This document shows positions 9,353 through 20,669 of a DNA stretch of 64,000 nt, piece after piece (positions within the stretch are counted from its first letter, which is position 1; each line of letters begins with the position of its first letter). A program made the translations under genes and the position numbers. Origin of the DNA: Dryomyza anilis (Eukaryota > Arthropoda > Insecta > Diptera > Dryomyzidae). The stretch is taken from assembly GCA_951804985.1 (NCBI GenBank), contig OX638135.1, positions 39,654,002 through 39,718,001 of the forward strand, in the 5' to 3' direction. The notes below the pieces were generated by a model that made no database searches, had not been told where the DNA came from, and worked only from the letters and a program-made list of their open reading frames with translations.

Positions 9353-11290
9353 ACTATGGGGTCGATTATCACAAGGCAACGTGTCTGAGTGCTTCAACAT
9401 GGCGAAGCCAGCGCAATCCTTGTCGGTTTCGTCTCAAGTCAACTCACTGGTCAACAGAATTGGCAAATTGTCAAATGGTGACACCTCCACTTCGGTGGAA
9501 GTCCTCCTGGAAACGGCGCTCTACACCACCCAGTGTAGAAGTCGGCTAAAGTGAGTGGCGAGCATCTCCCTCAGAGTGAGGGTTCGTGCGTTGGGTTTGG
9601 GTCCCACCACGGAAAAAACCTATGCGCCCAATGAAAACAAAAAAGAAGGCTCGGATAACGACCGATTACAACGATGAAGATTACTTAGATTACTTATATA
9701 TCTAAGGTGTCTGAACTAGAAACTTGGCATGATCGGTCTATTGTGACCTGAGAACCGACTTGTGACTTCCCAGAAAAAAAAATCGAAATTCGGTACACCT
9801 ACCCATTTGTAAACATGGGTATCAAATGAATGGAAATTCTGCAGCGATTGAAAGTTTGTAGATATTTTCAGGATTCGTATAACCTGATGATCTATATACC
9901 ACTTTCACTGGTAACCACACATATGTGTAGGGTATTTATAGACGGCTTAGACCGACTATAATTTTGATAATCTTAACTATCGTAATAACACTTACTTAAA
10001 AATTTCCCATGTGATATAACCTTCCCAACTGGTTAATAACGATTACGGTTCCAAAAATCTAAACGGTTTTGGTATTATTTTTTACGTTTTGCCTGCTTTT
10101 CATGTTTTTTCGTGTTTTGTAGATTATTCCGTGTTATTTCAAGGGGGCGATTATCACAAGGCAACGTGTCTGAGCGCATACGAGCGCTGCCCCCGCCACA
10201 ATCGGAAAATTTAGCCTACATGCCAACACTTCCGATAACGGAACGCGGCTAGTCGACTTCGCCGCAGCACGAAACATGGTAGTTAGTAGCACTAGATTCG
10301 AACATTTCGATATCCACAAGGCCACATGGTTGTCGCCCAACAAAAAACTCAAAACCAAATTAATCAAGTTGTGATTGACGGAAGGCACTCTTCGAGCGTG
10401 ATGGACGTACACACTATCCGAAGTGCCAATATGAACTCGGATCATTACCATGTAGCAGCCAAGGTCCGCACATGCTTAAGAGCTGCGAAGAAGTACGGAA
10501 CCAAACGCAGTCATAGCTAGACGTCGGAAAGCTGCAATCACAACAGACAACTACACTCCTCCTCTCGATGATGTAAGCGCGCAGTGGAACCATATCTCCT
10601 GCTCTATGCGCACGGCTGCCGAAGAGGTGTTTGGATTCCAATGCCCCCTGAAAAATCAGTGGTATGACCAAGAGTGTCGCGCGGCCACTGCAGAGAAAGA
10701 CGCTGCATACAAATCCACCCTGCAGTCAGTAGCTACGGGAGCTGCGAAGGAGCGATACTAAGAGAAGGAAAGGGAAGAGAGACGTATTTGCAGGCGTAAA
10801 AAAAGAGGGACAGAAAGACGTGAGTGTTAGGAGATTAAGATGCATGGGGACAGGAGTAAGGCTCGAAAATTCTTCGACAAAATAAGACTAGGCGTCTAGA
10901 CGGTTCAAAATCAGGAGCCTCTTTTTGTAAAGATGAGAACGAGAATCTAGTGACTGATATCCAGAGCACACTGAAGATATGGAGGGATCACTTCTCTAAA
11001 CTGCTGACCGGTGTTGATGATTGCAATTCTACCGATAGAGAAATAAACCCGGCAACCCCAGTACTTGATGAAGACGTTGAGATTCCGCCACCCGACCATG
11101 ACGAGGTCAGAACAGCCATTTGCTAGGCTGACAAACAAGAAAGCCAATCCTTAAGAAAGGGGATCCCACTATTTGCACCTACTACTGTGGGATCAGCCTA
11201 CTTAATATCGCATACAAGGTTTTATCGAGCATATTATGTGACTATAAAGCCTCCTTCGACACTCCGATAAGGGAACAATTATACCCCGCA

Positions 11291-12007
11291 ATGTCTAAGT
11301 TCGGTATACCTGCGAAACTTATAAGGCTTTGCAGGATGGCCCTGAGCAACACACGTTGTTCAGTGAAAATAGAAAAAGACCTCTCCAAGCCATTTCATAC
11401 CGAACGAGGTTTTAGACAGGGTGATTCCCTATCATTCCCTATTAACTTATTGATTAAGTTCGAGCTGCCGAACTCCGTAATGCTGCTCGCATACCCCGAC
11501 GATATTGATATCGTTGGCAGGAGCACACGAGCAGTCATACTAGCATTTTCCAGTTTGGAGAAAGAGTTGCGTCGAATGGTTCTAGCGGTGAACAAGGATA
11601 AGAGGAAGTTCTTTGTGTCGACAAGAAAAAAAAAGTCCGTGCGTCTTGGACAAAAAGCTGATTTTGACACCCACAAGTTCGACATTGTGAAGGATTTCGG
11701 CTATCTGGGATTTAGCGTCAACAACCACAACGACGTCAGCCTGAAGATTAAACATAGAATAACTCTTGCCAACAGATGGTACTTTGGGCTCAGTAGGCAA
11801 TTGAGAAGTAGAGACCTCTCTCGCCGGACAAAAATAATGCTCTACAAGTCACTCATCATGCCCGACCTACTTTATGGTGCAGAAACATGGACGCTGGCCT
11901 CCACCGATGAGAGAGAGTACTGGGAGCGTTCGAGAGAAAGATTCTCCGTAAAATCTTTGGCCCTATCTGCTTTGCTAACGAATCAGGATGAACCACTAGC
12001 TGTATGA
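11291..12007 (+). pseudogene. RTE reverse transcriptase fragment, unit 2
   Basis: A 238-residue frame almost identical to the one in unit 1. It has the same YPDD box (next residues read IDIVG, closer to the intact LINE than unit 1's IENVD) and the same loss of frame in the thumb. It has a few private substitutions. It adds nothing functional but gives a clean marker for dating the duplication. Confidence 0.8.
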
Positions 12008-12405
12008 GTTATTCGACGACATTGACATAGTCAAGCGCATCAAGATACAGCGGCTTCGCGGGCTAGGTAATGTCGAACGAATGGATGAAAACACTCCAGC
12101 CAAGAAGGAGCTTGAATCGAAACTCGAAGGTGGACAGCGTAGAAGAGGGCGTCCAAATTTGCGTTGAAAAGACCTAGTAGAGGACAACATGGCAACGCTT
12201 GGTATTTCTAACTGGCGTCCAAAACCAACACACGGTTGTAAGAGCCATTTAAATAAGTAAGTCATGTTTTCCGTGTTTCCCGTACTTTATTGTGTTGCTC
12301 GTGCGTGCCTGTAAATTTAGTCGTCGGGGTCGAGCTCGCAGGATTCACCTACAGGCGTGCCCGTGCGTGTCCATACCATCAAAAACACGCACGCGCCCAT
12401 CTCTA

Positions 12406-12801
12406 TTTTATACCGCATCAGTGCGTCCTTAGACCACACAGTACGACTACAAAACTACGGGTAGTTTTTGATGCGTCATGTCGGACATCAACACAGAATT
12501 AATTGAATGAAATTTTGCTAGTCGGTCCGACAATACAAGAGCTCCGATACAGGCGTATCAATTAAACACCGTGACGTATGGTACGTCACCAGCTCCTTTC
12601 CGGCCATACGATACTTATTTTATTTAAGCGACTTGAATAAAGAATTGTATCCAACTTGATCGAATATTGTACGCAGTGCACTATGGGACAGAAGCTTATT
12701 CTAGCTCGCCGAAAATCGAAAATTAATGTTTGTTGCAGAAAGTTTGAAGATATGTCATTTTATTAATAATTTATGAGAACCTAGAGAACAAACAACTGGG
12801 G
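12406..12801 (+). pseudogene. BEL/Pao RT segment, unit 2
   Basis: Second copy of the BEL RT start. The RVVFDASCRTSTQN motif is followed by the same stop and the same deletion of about 110 bp as in unit 1. It runs into the RTE 5' piece at about 12802 across the shared junction 'GAGAACAAACAACTGGGGAC'. Confidence 0.75.
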
Positions 12802-14751
12802 ACTATGGGGTCGATTATCACAAGGCAACGTGTCTGAGTGCTTCAACATGGCGAAGCCAGCGCAATCCTTGTCGGTTTCGTCTCAAGTCAACTCACTGGT
12901 CAACAGAATTGGCAAATTGTCAAATGGTGACACCTCCACTTCGGTGGAAGTCCTCCTCGTGGAAGTCCCTGGAAACGGCGCTCTACACCACCCAGTGTAG
13001 AAGTCGGCTAAAGTGAGTGGCGAGCATCTCCCTCAGAGTGAGGGTTCGTGCGTTGGGTTTGGGTCCCACCACGGAAAAAACCTATGCGCCCAATGAAAAC
13101 AAAAAAGAAGGCTCGGATAACGACCGATTACAACGATGAAGATTACTTAGATTACTTATATATCTAAGGTGTCTGAACTAGAAACTTGGCATGATCGGTC
13201 TATTGTGACCTGAGAACCGACTTGTGACTTCCCAGAAAAAAAATCGAAATTCGGTACACCTACCCATTTGTAAACATGGGTATCAAATGAATGGAAATTC
13301 TGCAGCGATTGAAAGTTTGTAGATATTTTCAGGATTCGTATAACCTGATGATCTATATACCACTTTCACTGGTAACCACACATATGTGTAGGGTATTTAT
13401 AGACGGCTTAGACCGACTATAATTTTGATAATCTTAACTATCGTAATAACACTTACTTAAAAATTTCCCATGTGATATAACCTTCCCAACTGGTTAATAA
13501 CGATTACGGTTCCAAAAATCTAAACGGTTTTGGTATTATTTTTTACGTTTTGCCTCCTTTTCATGTTTTTTCGTGTTTTGTAGATTATTCCGTGTTATTT
13601 CAAGGGGGCGATTATCACAAGGCAACGTGTCTGAGCGCATACGAGCGCTGCCCCCGCCACAATCGGAAAATTTAGCCTACATGCCAACACTTCCGATAAC
13701 GGAACGCGGCTAGTCGACTTCGCCGCAGCACGAAACATGGTAGTTAGTAGCACTAGATTCGAACATTTCGATATCCACAAGGCCACATGGTTGTCGCCCA
13801 ACAAAAAACTCAAAACCAAATTAATCAAGTTGTGATTGACGGAAGGCACTCTTCGAGCGTGATGGACGTACACACTATCCGAGGTGCCAATATGAACTCG
13901 GATCATTACCATGTAGCAGCCAAGGTCCGCACATGCTTAAGAGCTGCGAAGAAGTACGGAACCAAACGCAGTCATAGCTAGACGTCGGAAAGCTGCAATC
14001 ACAACAGACAACTACACTCCTCCTCTCGATGATGTAAGCGCGCAGTGGAACCATATCTCCTGCTCTATGCGCACGGCTGCCGAAGAGGTGTTTGGATTCC
14101 AATGCCCCCTGAAAAATCAGTGGTATGACCAAGAGTGTCGCGCGGCCACTGCAGAGAAAGACGCTGCATACAAATCCACCCTGCAGTCAGTAGCTACGGG
14201 AGCTGCGAAGGAGCGATACTAAGAGAAGGAAAGGGAAGAGAGACGTATTTGCAGGCGTAAAAAAAGAGGGACAGAAAGACGTGAGTGTTAGGAGATTAAG
14301 ATGCATGGGGACAGGAGTAAGGCTCGAAAATTCTTCGACAAAATAAGACTAGGCGTCTAGACGGTTCAAAATCAGGAGCCTCTTTTTGTAAAGATGAGAA
14401 CGAGAATCTAGTGACTGATATCCAGAGCACACTGAAGATATGGAGGGATCACTTCTCTAAACTGCTGACCGGTGTTGATGATTGCAATTCTACCGATAGA
14501 GAAATAAACCCGGCAACCCCAGTACTTGATGAAGACGTTGAGATTCCGCCACCCGACCATGACGAGGTCAGAACAGCCATTTGCTAGGCTGACAAACAAG
14601 AAAGCCAATCCTTAAGAAAGGGGATCCCACTATTTGCACCTACTACTGTGGGATCAGCCTACTTAATATCGCATACAAGGTTTTATCGAGCATATTATGT
14701 GACTATAAAGCCTCCTTCGACACTCCGATAAGGGAACAATTATACCCCGCA

Positions 14752-15207
14752 ATGTCTAAGTTCGGTATACCTGCGAAACTTATAAGGCTTTGCAGGATGG
14801 CCCTGAGCAACACACGTTGTTCAGTGAAAATAGAAAAAGACCTCTCCAAGCCATTTCATACCGAACGAGGTTTTAGACAGGGTGATTCCCTATCATTCCC
14901 TATTAACTTATTGATTAAGTTCGAGCTGCCGAACTCCGTAATGCTGCTCGCATACCCCGACGATATTGATATCGTTGGCAGGAGCACACGAGCAGTCATA
15001 CTAGCATTTTCCAGTTTGGAGAAAGAGTTGCGTCGAATGGTTCTAGCGGTGAACAAGGATAAGAGGAAGTTCTTTGTGTCGACAAGAAAAAAAAAGTCCG
15101 TGCGTCTTGGACAAAAAGCTGATTTTGACACCCACAAGTTCGACATTGTGAAGGATTTCGGCTATCTGGGATTTAGCGTCAACAACCACAACGACGTCAG
15201 CCTGTAG
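14752..15207 (+). pseudogene. RTE reverse transcriptase fragment, unit 3
   Basis: Identical over 151 residues to the unit 2 frame, then ended by a new stop (CTG AAG changed to CTG TAG at about 15203). Two small deletions downstream (about 15248 and 15322) further break it. The YPDD box is shared. These private changes show some independent drift after the duplication. Confidence 0.8.
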
Positions 15208-15846
15208 ATTAAACATAGAATAACTCTTGCCAACAGATGGTACTTTGGCTCAGTAGGCAATTGAGAAGTAGAGACCTCTCTCGCCGGACAAAAATAATGC
15301 TCTACAAGTCACTCATCATGCAGAATAATGGACGCTGGCCTCCACCGATGAGAGAGAGTACTGGGAGCGTTCGAGAGAAAGATTCTCCGTAAAATCTTTG
15401 GCCCTATCTGCTTTGCTAACGAATCAGGATGAACCACTAGCTGTATGAGTTATTCGACGACATTGACATAGTCAAGCGCATCAAGATACAGCGGCTTCGC
15501 GGGCTAGGTAATGTCGAACGAATGGATGAAAACACTCCAGCCAAGAAGGAGCTTGAATCGAAACTCGAAGGTGGACAGCGTAGAAGAGGGCGTCCAAATC
15601 TGCGTTGAAAAGACCAAGTAGAGGACAACCTGGCAACGCTTGGTATTTCTAACTGGCGTCCAAAACCAACACACGGTTGTAAGGGCCATTTAAATAATTA
15701 AGTCATGTTTTCCGTGTTTCCCGTGCTTTATTGTGTTGCTCGTGCGTGCCTGTAAATTTAGTCGTCGGGGTCGAGCTCGCGGGATTCACCTACAGGCGTG
15801 CCCGTGCGTGTCCATACCATCAAAAACACGCACGCGCCCATCTCTA

Positions 15847-16365
15847 TTTTATACCGCATCAGTGCGTCCTTAGACCACACAGTACGACTACAAAACTACG
15901 GGTAGTTTTTGATGCGTCATGTCGGACATCAACACAGAATTAATTGAATGATATTTTGCTAGTCGGTCCGACAATACAAGAGGAGCTGGAGTCTGCGTTG
16001 TTATATTTTCGATTGCATAAATACGCAATCACTGTTGACACTACTAAAATATACCGTCAAATATTAATTGACAAGGCAGATAATTTTCAGCTACTTTTAC
16101 GGAGAGAAAATTCATCAGCTCCGATACAGGCGTATTAATTAAACACCGTGACGTATGGTACGTCACCAGCTCCTTTCCGGCCATACGATACTTATTTTAT
16201 TTAAGCGACTTGAATAAAGAATTGTATCCAACTTGATCGAATATTGTACGCAGTGCACTATGGGACAGAAGCTTAGTCTAGCTCGCCGAAAATTAATGTT
16301 TGTTGCAGAAAGTTTGAAGATATGTCATTTTATTAATAATTTATGAGAACCTAGAGAACAAACAA
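15847..16365 (+). pseudogene. BEL/Pao RT segment, unit 3 (fullest copy)
   Basis: It continues past RVVFDASCRTSTQN and the stop into a 64-residue frame (15944-16138), LNDILLVGPTIQEELESALL…HKYAITVDTTKIYRQILIDK. This is the expected BEL/Pao RT core with the first palm region. The stretch missing from units 1 and 2 is present. It ends at 16353-16365, the target site AGAGAACAAACAA of the RTE LINE, and the same 13 bases reappear at 19377-19389. Confidence 0.8.
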
Positions 16366-16633
16366 CAGGGTACTATGGGGGCGATTATCACAAGGCAACG
16401 TGTCTGAGTGCTTCAACATGGCGAAGCCAGCACAATCCTGGTCGGTTTCGTCTCAAGTCAACTCACTGGTCAACAGAATTGGCAAATTGTCAAATGGTGA
16501 CACCTCCACTTCGGTGGAAGTCCTCCTCGTGGAAGTCCCTGGAAACGGCGCTCTACACCACCCGGTGTAGAAGTCGGCTAAAGTGAGTGGCGAGCATCTC
16601 CCTCAGAGTGAGGGTTCGTGCGTTGGGTTTGGG

Positions 16634-17527
16634 TCCCACCACGGAAAAAACCTATGCGCCCAATGAAAACAAAAAAAGAAGCCTCGGATAACGACCGATT
16701 ACAACGATGACGACCCACGCAAACGTTTTAAGGACCATGATTTACGGATATGCACCTGGAATGTCCGGACCCTTTATAGGGAAGGTGCCTCTATTCAGCT
16801 GGCAGATGTCCTCGAAAAATATAAGGCTGACACCACCGCTATCCAGGAGATGCGATGGACGGGACAGGGCTGTTCGAAACAAGCGTCCTGTGATATCTAC
16901 TACAGCTGCCATGCGGAGAGACACGAATTTGGATGTGGATTTGTGGTCGGCAAGAGACTCCGCCACCTTGTCTCTAGGTTCACGCCCGTGGACGAAAGGC
17001 TGGCAACAATCCGCATCAAGGCTAAATATTTCCATATCAGCCTAATTTGTGCACACGCTCCGACGAACGATAAAGATGACGAGACAAAAGAGCGCTTCTA
17101 CGAGCGCCTAGACAACGCATACGAGCGCTGCCCCCGCCACGATATCAAAATCGTGCTAGGCGATTTTAACGCCAAGGTGGGCAGAGAAGCCATCTATTGT
17201 CCCACAATCGGAAAATTTAGCCTCCATGCCAACACTTCCGATAACGGAACGAGGCTAATCAACTTCGCCGCAGCACGAAACATGGTAGTTAGTAGCACTA
17301 GATTCGAACATTTCTATATCCACAAGGCCACATGGTTGTCGCCCGATCAAAAAACCCAAAATCAAATTGATCACGTTGTGATTGACGGAAGGCACGCTTC
17401 GAGCGTGATGGACGTACGCACTATCCGAGGTGGCAATATGGACTCGGATCATTACCTTGTAGCAGCCAAGGTCCGCACACCCCTAAGCACTGCGAAGAAG
17501 TATGGAACCAAACGCAGAGAAAGCTAG
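16634..17527 (+). pseudogene. RTE endonuclease (EEP-type), frameshifted
   Basis: Residues of the exonuclease-endonuclease-phosphatase fold are spread over two frames. The start (ICTWNVRTLYREGAS) and Glu motif (IQEMRW) lie before about 16850. After that, a 225-residue frame (16850-17527) carries the LGDFNAKVG motif, NQIDHVVIDGRHASS and the final SDHYLV. All four signature motifs can be found, so the fold is recognisable. One extra A in the poly-A run near 16677 also breaks the upstream frame. Such sequences are often mislabelled 'craniofacial development protein 2-like' in insect genomes. Confidence 0.8.
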
Positions 17528-17853
17528 ACGTCGGAAAGCTGCAATCACAACAGACAACGCAAGCCTTTTCCACTCGACTCTCACACCTGCTTAGACAAAG
17601 CACTCCTCCTCTCGATGATATAAGCGCGCAGTGGAATCATATCTCCTGCTCTATGCGTACGGCTGCCGAAGAGGTGCTTGGATTCCAACGCCCCCTGAGG
17701 AATCAGTGGTATGACCAAGAGTGTCGCGCGGCCACTGCAGAGAAAGACGCTGCATACAAATCCACCCTGCAGTCAGTAGCTACGCGAGCTGCGAAGGAGT
17801 AAAAAAAGCGTAAAAAAAGCGAGGCAGAAAGACGTGGGTGTGAGGAGATTGAG

Positions 17854-19375
17854 ATGCATGGGGACAGGAATGATGCTCGAAAATTCTTTGAGAAAATAAG
17901 ATGCCTAGCCGGATGTTCAAAATCCGGAGCCTCTTCCTGTAAAGATGAGAACGGAAATCTACTGACAGATATCCAGAACATACTGAAAATATGGAGGGAT
18001 CACCTCAGTGTACTCTGCCCAATCCTTAAGAAAGGGGATCTCACTATCTGCACCAACTACCGTGGGATCAGCCTACTCAATATCGCATACAAGGTTCTAT
18101 CGAGCGTATTATGTGAAAGACTGAAGCCCATCGTCAACAGACTGATTGGACCTTATCAGTGCGGCTTCAGACCTGGAAAGTCCACCATAGACCAGATCTT
18201 CACATTGCGCCTAATCCAGGAAAAGACCCTAGAAAAACAGATCGACACCTACCACCTATTAGTCGACTATAAAGCCGCCTTCGACACTCCGATAAGGGAA
18301 CGATTATACGCCGCAATGTCTGAGTTCGGTATACCTGCGAAACTTATAAGGCTTTGCAGGATGACCCTGAGCAACACACGTTGTTTAGTGAGAATAGGAA
18401 AAGACCTCTCCGAGCCATTTCATACCGAACGAGGTTTCAGACATGGTGACTCCCTATCGTGCGACTTTTTTAACTTATTGATGGAGAAAATAGTTCGAGC
18501 TGCCGAACTCCGTAAAAGCGGCACTATCCTCAACAAAAGTGTCATGCTGATCGCATATGCCGACGATATTGATATCATTGGCAGGAGCACACGAGCAGTC
18601 AGCGCAGCATTCTCCAGATTGGAGAAAGAGTCGCGTCGAATGGGTCTAGCGGTGATGGAGGACAAGACGAAGTTCCTTGTGTCAACAAGCAAAAAAGAGT
18701 CCGTGCGTCTTGGACAAAAAGCAGAGTTTGACACCCACAAGTTCGACATTGTGAAGGACTTCGTCTATCTGGGATGCAGTGTAAACAGCAACAACGACGT
18801 CAGTCTGGAGATCAAACAGAGAATAACTCTTGCCAACAGGTGCTACTTTGGGCTCAGTAGGCAATTGAGAAGCAGAGCCCTCTCTCGCCACACAAAAATA
18901 ACGCTCTACAAGTCACTCATCATGCCCGTCCTACTTTATGGTGCAGAAACATGGACGCTGGCCTCCACCGATGAGAGAGTATGGGAGCGTTCGAGAGAAA
19001 AATTCTCCGTAAAATCTTTGGCCCTATCTGCTTTGCTAACGAGTATCGAATCAGGATGAACCATGAGATGTATGAGTTATTCGACGACATTGATATAGTC
19101 AAGCGCATCAAGATCCAGCGGCTTCGCTGGCTAGGTCATGTCGAACGAATGGATGAAAACACTCCAGCCAAGAAGGTGCTTGAATCGAAACTCGAAGGTT
19201 GACAGCGTAGAAGAGGGCGTCCAAATCTGCGTTGGAAAGACAAAGTTGAGGACAACCTGGCAACGATTGGTATTTCTAACTGGCGTCAGCGCGCACAAAG
19301 CAGATCCGACTGGCACGGCTTCATCTCAGCGGCCAAAACCGACCACGGTTGTAAGGGCCATTTAAGTAAGTAAGT
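17854..19375 (+). pseudogene. RTE reverse transcriptase and C-terminal region
   Basis: A 401-residue frame (17854-19059) holds the RT: NYRGISLLNIAYK, GPYQCGFRPGKSTIDQIF, FDTPIRERLY, the catalytic YADD (18556-18567), and the thumb. About 240 bp before the fingers are missing compared with the minus-strand copy at 39471-42085. The frame shifts near 18985 into the C-terminal part with LRWLGHVERMD and RGRPNLRW, which is interrupted by one stop (near 19201) and runs to the 3' end. The catalytic centre is intact but the protein as a whole is not. Confidence 0.8.
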
Positions 19376-19376
19376 A

Positions 19377-20400
19377 AGAGAACAAACAAAAAATGTTACA
19401 CACTAGTGAAAAATCGATCTGTAGGCTTACTTAAAGTCAAAAAATTAAAACAAGTGCTTTTTAAGAAATAAAAATGGGTTACATTAAAAATGTCATAACT
19501 CTTTCAATATATATTCCACATGCAGAGTGTTAGTTTTGTATTATTGGGAATTGAGAGAACTGTCATCTTGTGTATCAAAAATTTCAAATTGTTTTTCCTG
19601 ATTATTTGTCAAAAACATATAACAAGAATTACATATTTTTTATACAAAAGTAGACATGGAAAAAAAAGGTTCCAAATGCTCTCATAAATCTTTTTACATC
19701 CATAATGTCTGAAATGTCTTTTTTCTAACGGTGTTAAACATGCCTGCATTAGTTTGCCACACGTCATTTAAAATGAGTTTAAGTAATGAGAAATATACGA
19801 AAATCGTAAAATAATTTAACTAAATTTTGTTATTATAATATGTCAGTTTTGCTTTTTCTCTCATTATAGTTGTCAAAACTGGCTCATATTTGGTATGGTA
19901 GTTAAGAATTGTCATATGTACCATAGTTCCTATTATTATCAGTATATCTCTTACGATGGCCAAGTTATATAGTTTAAGAAGAATGGTAGGCGTAGCTGTT
20001 GGCCAATCTGGCTTCAAAACTGGGATGAATCATTTCCTATGCGGCTAGATTCCTGTAGGCAAAATTTCAAAATCAAATTAACTCAGTTGGACACAATAAC
20101 AATTCCACGATATGTTAATACGTATCCAAATCGTGAGTGCCAAGTTCATGGTTTTTCTTCAATACGAGGGTACGGAGCGCACGAAAATAGTGGCATTTAA
20201 ATTCAGCTTTTGACAGCAAAATCTAAAGTTGCACCACTAAAAACCAAGTCGTTGCCTAACTTAAGCTGTGCGCTGCGCATTTGCTGACTAAACTGTGGAA
20301 TCGAGAGCGTTACTTTTTGCATTGACTCAGAAATTACGCTACACCATCCACACTCAATACGTTTGTAGCAAACCCAGTGTCAGAAATTCCAGAATGGTCT
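19377..20400 (+). pseudogene. BEL/Pao segment 3: end of RT and RNase H
   Basis: The first 580 bases show no clear frame. From about 19955 the BEL protein is followed across several frames: the 'LW…KLDWDE'-like end of RT, 'ITIPRYVNTYPN', 'CQVHGF', 'LLTAKSKVAPLKT' and 'LCAA…LTKLWNRE', then 'HPSTLNTFVANPVSEIPEW' at 20340-20395. These are the ordered marks of the BEL RNase H region. It breaks off near 20400, where a gypsy element begins, and continues as integrase at about 25490. Confidence 0.7.
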
Positions 20401-20610
20401 TGTGGGAACACTCCACATCTTAATATACTTTAATACTTATAATTATTTATAATATTTATAATATTTTAGTTTTCATTGATTTTTAAGTTTTGTTTTACTT
20501 TTAATTTTGAAAAATAATTTTTGAGTTTTAATTTATACGTTGTGAATTTTAGTTAATAAAGTATTTTATTACAAAAAGTGGAAATATTACATATTGATTT
20601 TAATAATACA
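20401..20610 (+). repeat. Candidate 5' LTR of gypsy copy B
   Basis: An AT-rich block starts TGTGGGAACACTCC at 20401 and ends …ATAATACA at 20610, just before ATTGGTGACTCCGTGCCG. The position of that last string matches a primer-binding site of the TTGGTGACYCCG type seen in some insect gypsy elements. No second LTR was found to confirm the ends, so the borders are a guess. Confidence 0.4.
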
Positions 20611-20669
20611 ATTGGTGACTCCGTGCCGAAACATGCCGTTACATCATTCTCCGGAGAGAAATCAAGATT

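Larger units (their letters stand above)
5803..9684 (+). repeat. Tandem array unit 1
   Basis: First unit of a head-to-tail array. In order it holds the 3' half of an ATACCCTACAC repeat, an RTE LINE remnant (6248-8811), the right end of hAT-1 (to 8956), a BEL/Pao RT segment, and about 330 bp of an RTE LINE 5' end (about 9353-9684). The same order recurs at 9685 and 13147. Unit 1 is longer (3,882 bp) because it keeps about 470 bp of LINE sequence (about 6285-6755) deleted in the other two. The join between units runs from LINE 5' sequence (ACGATGA) into the repeat (TTAGATTAC), with a short AGATTAC-like filler. Confidence 0.85.
9685..13146 (+). repeat. Tandem array unit 2
   Basis: 3,462 bp with the same order as unit 1: ATACCCTACAC 3' half (9685-10040), RTE remnant (about 10143-12260), hAT-1 right end (to about 12405), BEL RT piece (12406-12800), and RTE 5' piece (12802-13146). 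Relative to unit 1, the LINE lost about 470 bp between two GAGCGC-containing sites near 10178. Units 2 and 3 are almost identical by eye over kilobases, so the second duplication is young or is an assembly artefact. Confidence 0.85.
13147..16700 (+). repeat. Tandem array unit 3 (runs into the parental RTE copy)
   Basis: Third unit, in the same order. Its last part (16366-16700) is not a copied scrap but the true 5' end of the long RTE LINE that goes on to 19376. Units 1 and 2 stop at the matching base of that LINE (ACGATGA). This suggests the right-hand arrangement is ancestral and the array grew to its left. Its BEL segment lacks the 110-bp deletion found in units 1 and 2. Confidence 0.85.
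16366..19376 (+). mobile_element. RTE-clade LINE, nearly full length (copy D)
   Basis: A 3.0-kb non-LTR retrotransposon runs from a 5' leader (GGGTACTATGGGGGCGATTA) through an apurinic-type endonuclease and an RT to a 3' end with a TAAG repeat tail (CCATTTAAGTAAGTAAGTAAG). A perfect 13-bp target duplication AGAGAACAAACAA at 16353-16365 and 19377-19389 proves retrotransposition into the BEL element. It is the best plus-strand RTE copy here, yet it has frameshifts in the endonuclease and C-terminus and a deletion before the RT fingers, so it is dead. Confidence 0.9.

Noticed and set aside
5803..16700. CRISPR-like or classical satellite array
   Set aside because: Units are 3.5 kb TE composites with no short repeat-spacer pattern and only about three copies.
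16850..17527. Host gene of the 'craniofacial development protein 2' kind
   Set aside because: It is the endonuclease of an RTE LINE: motifs, adjacent RT and target duplications show this.
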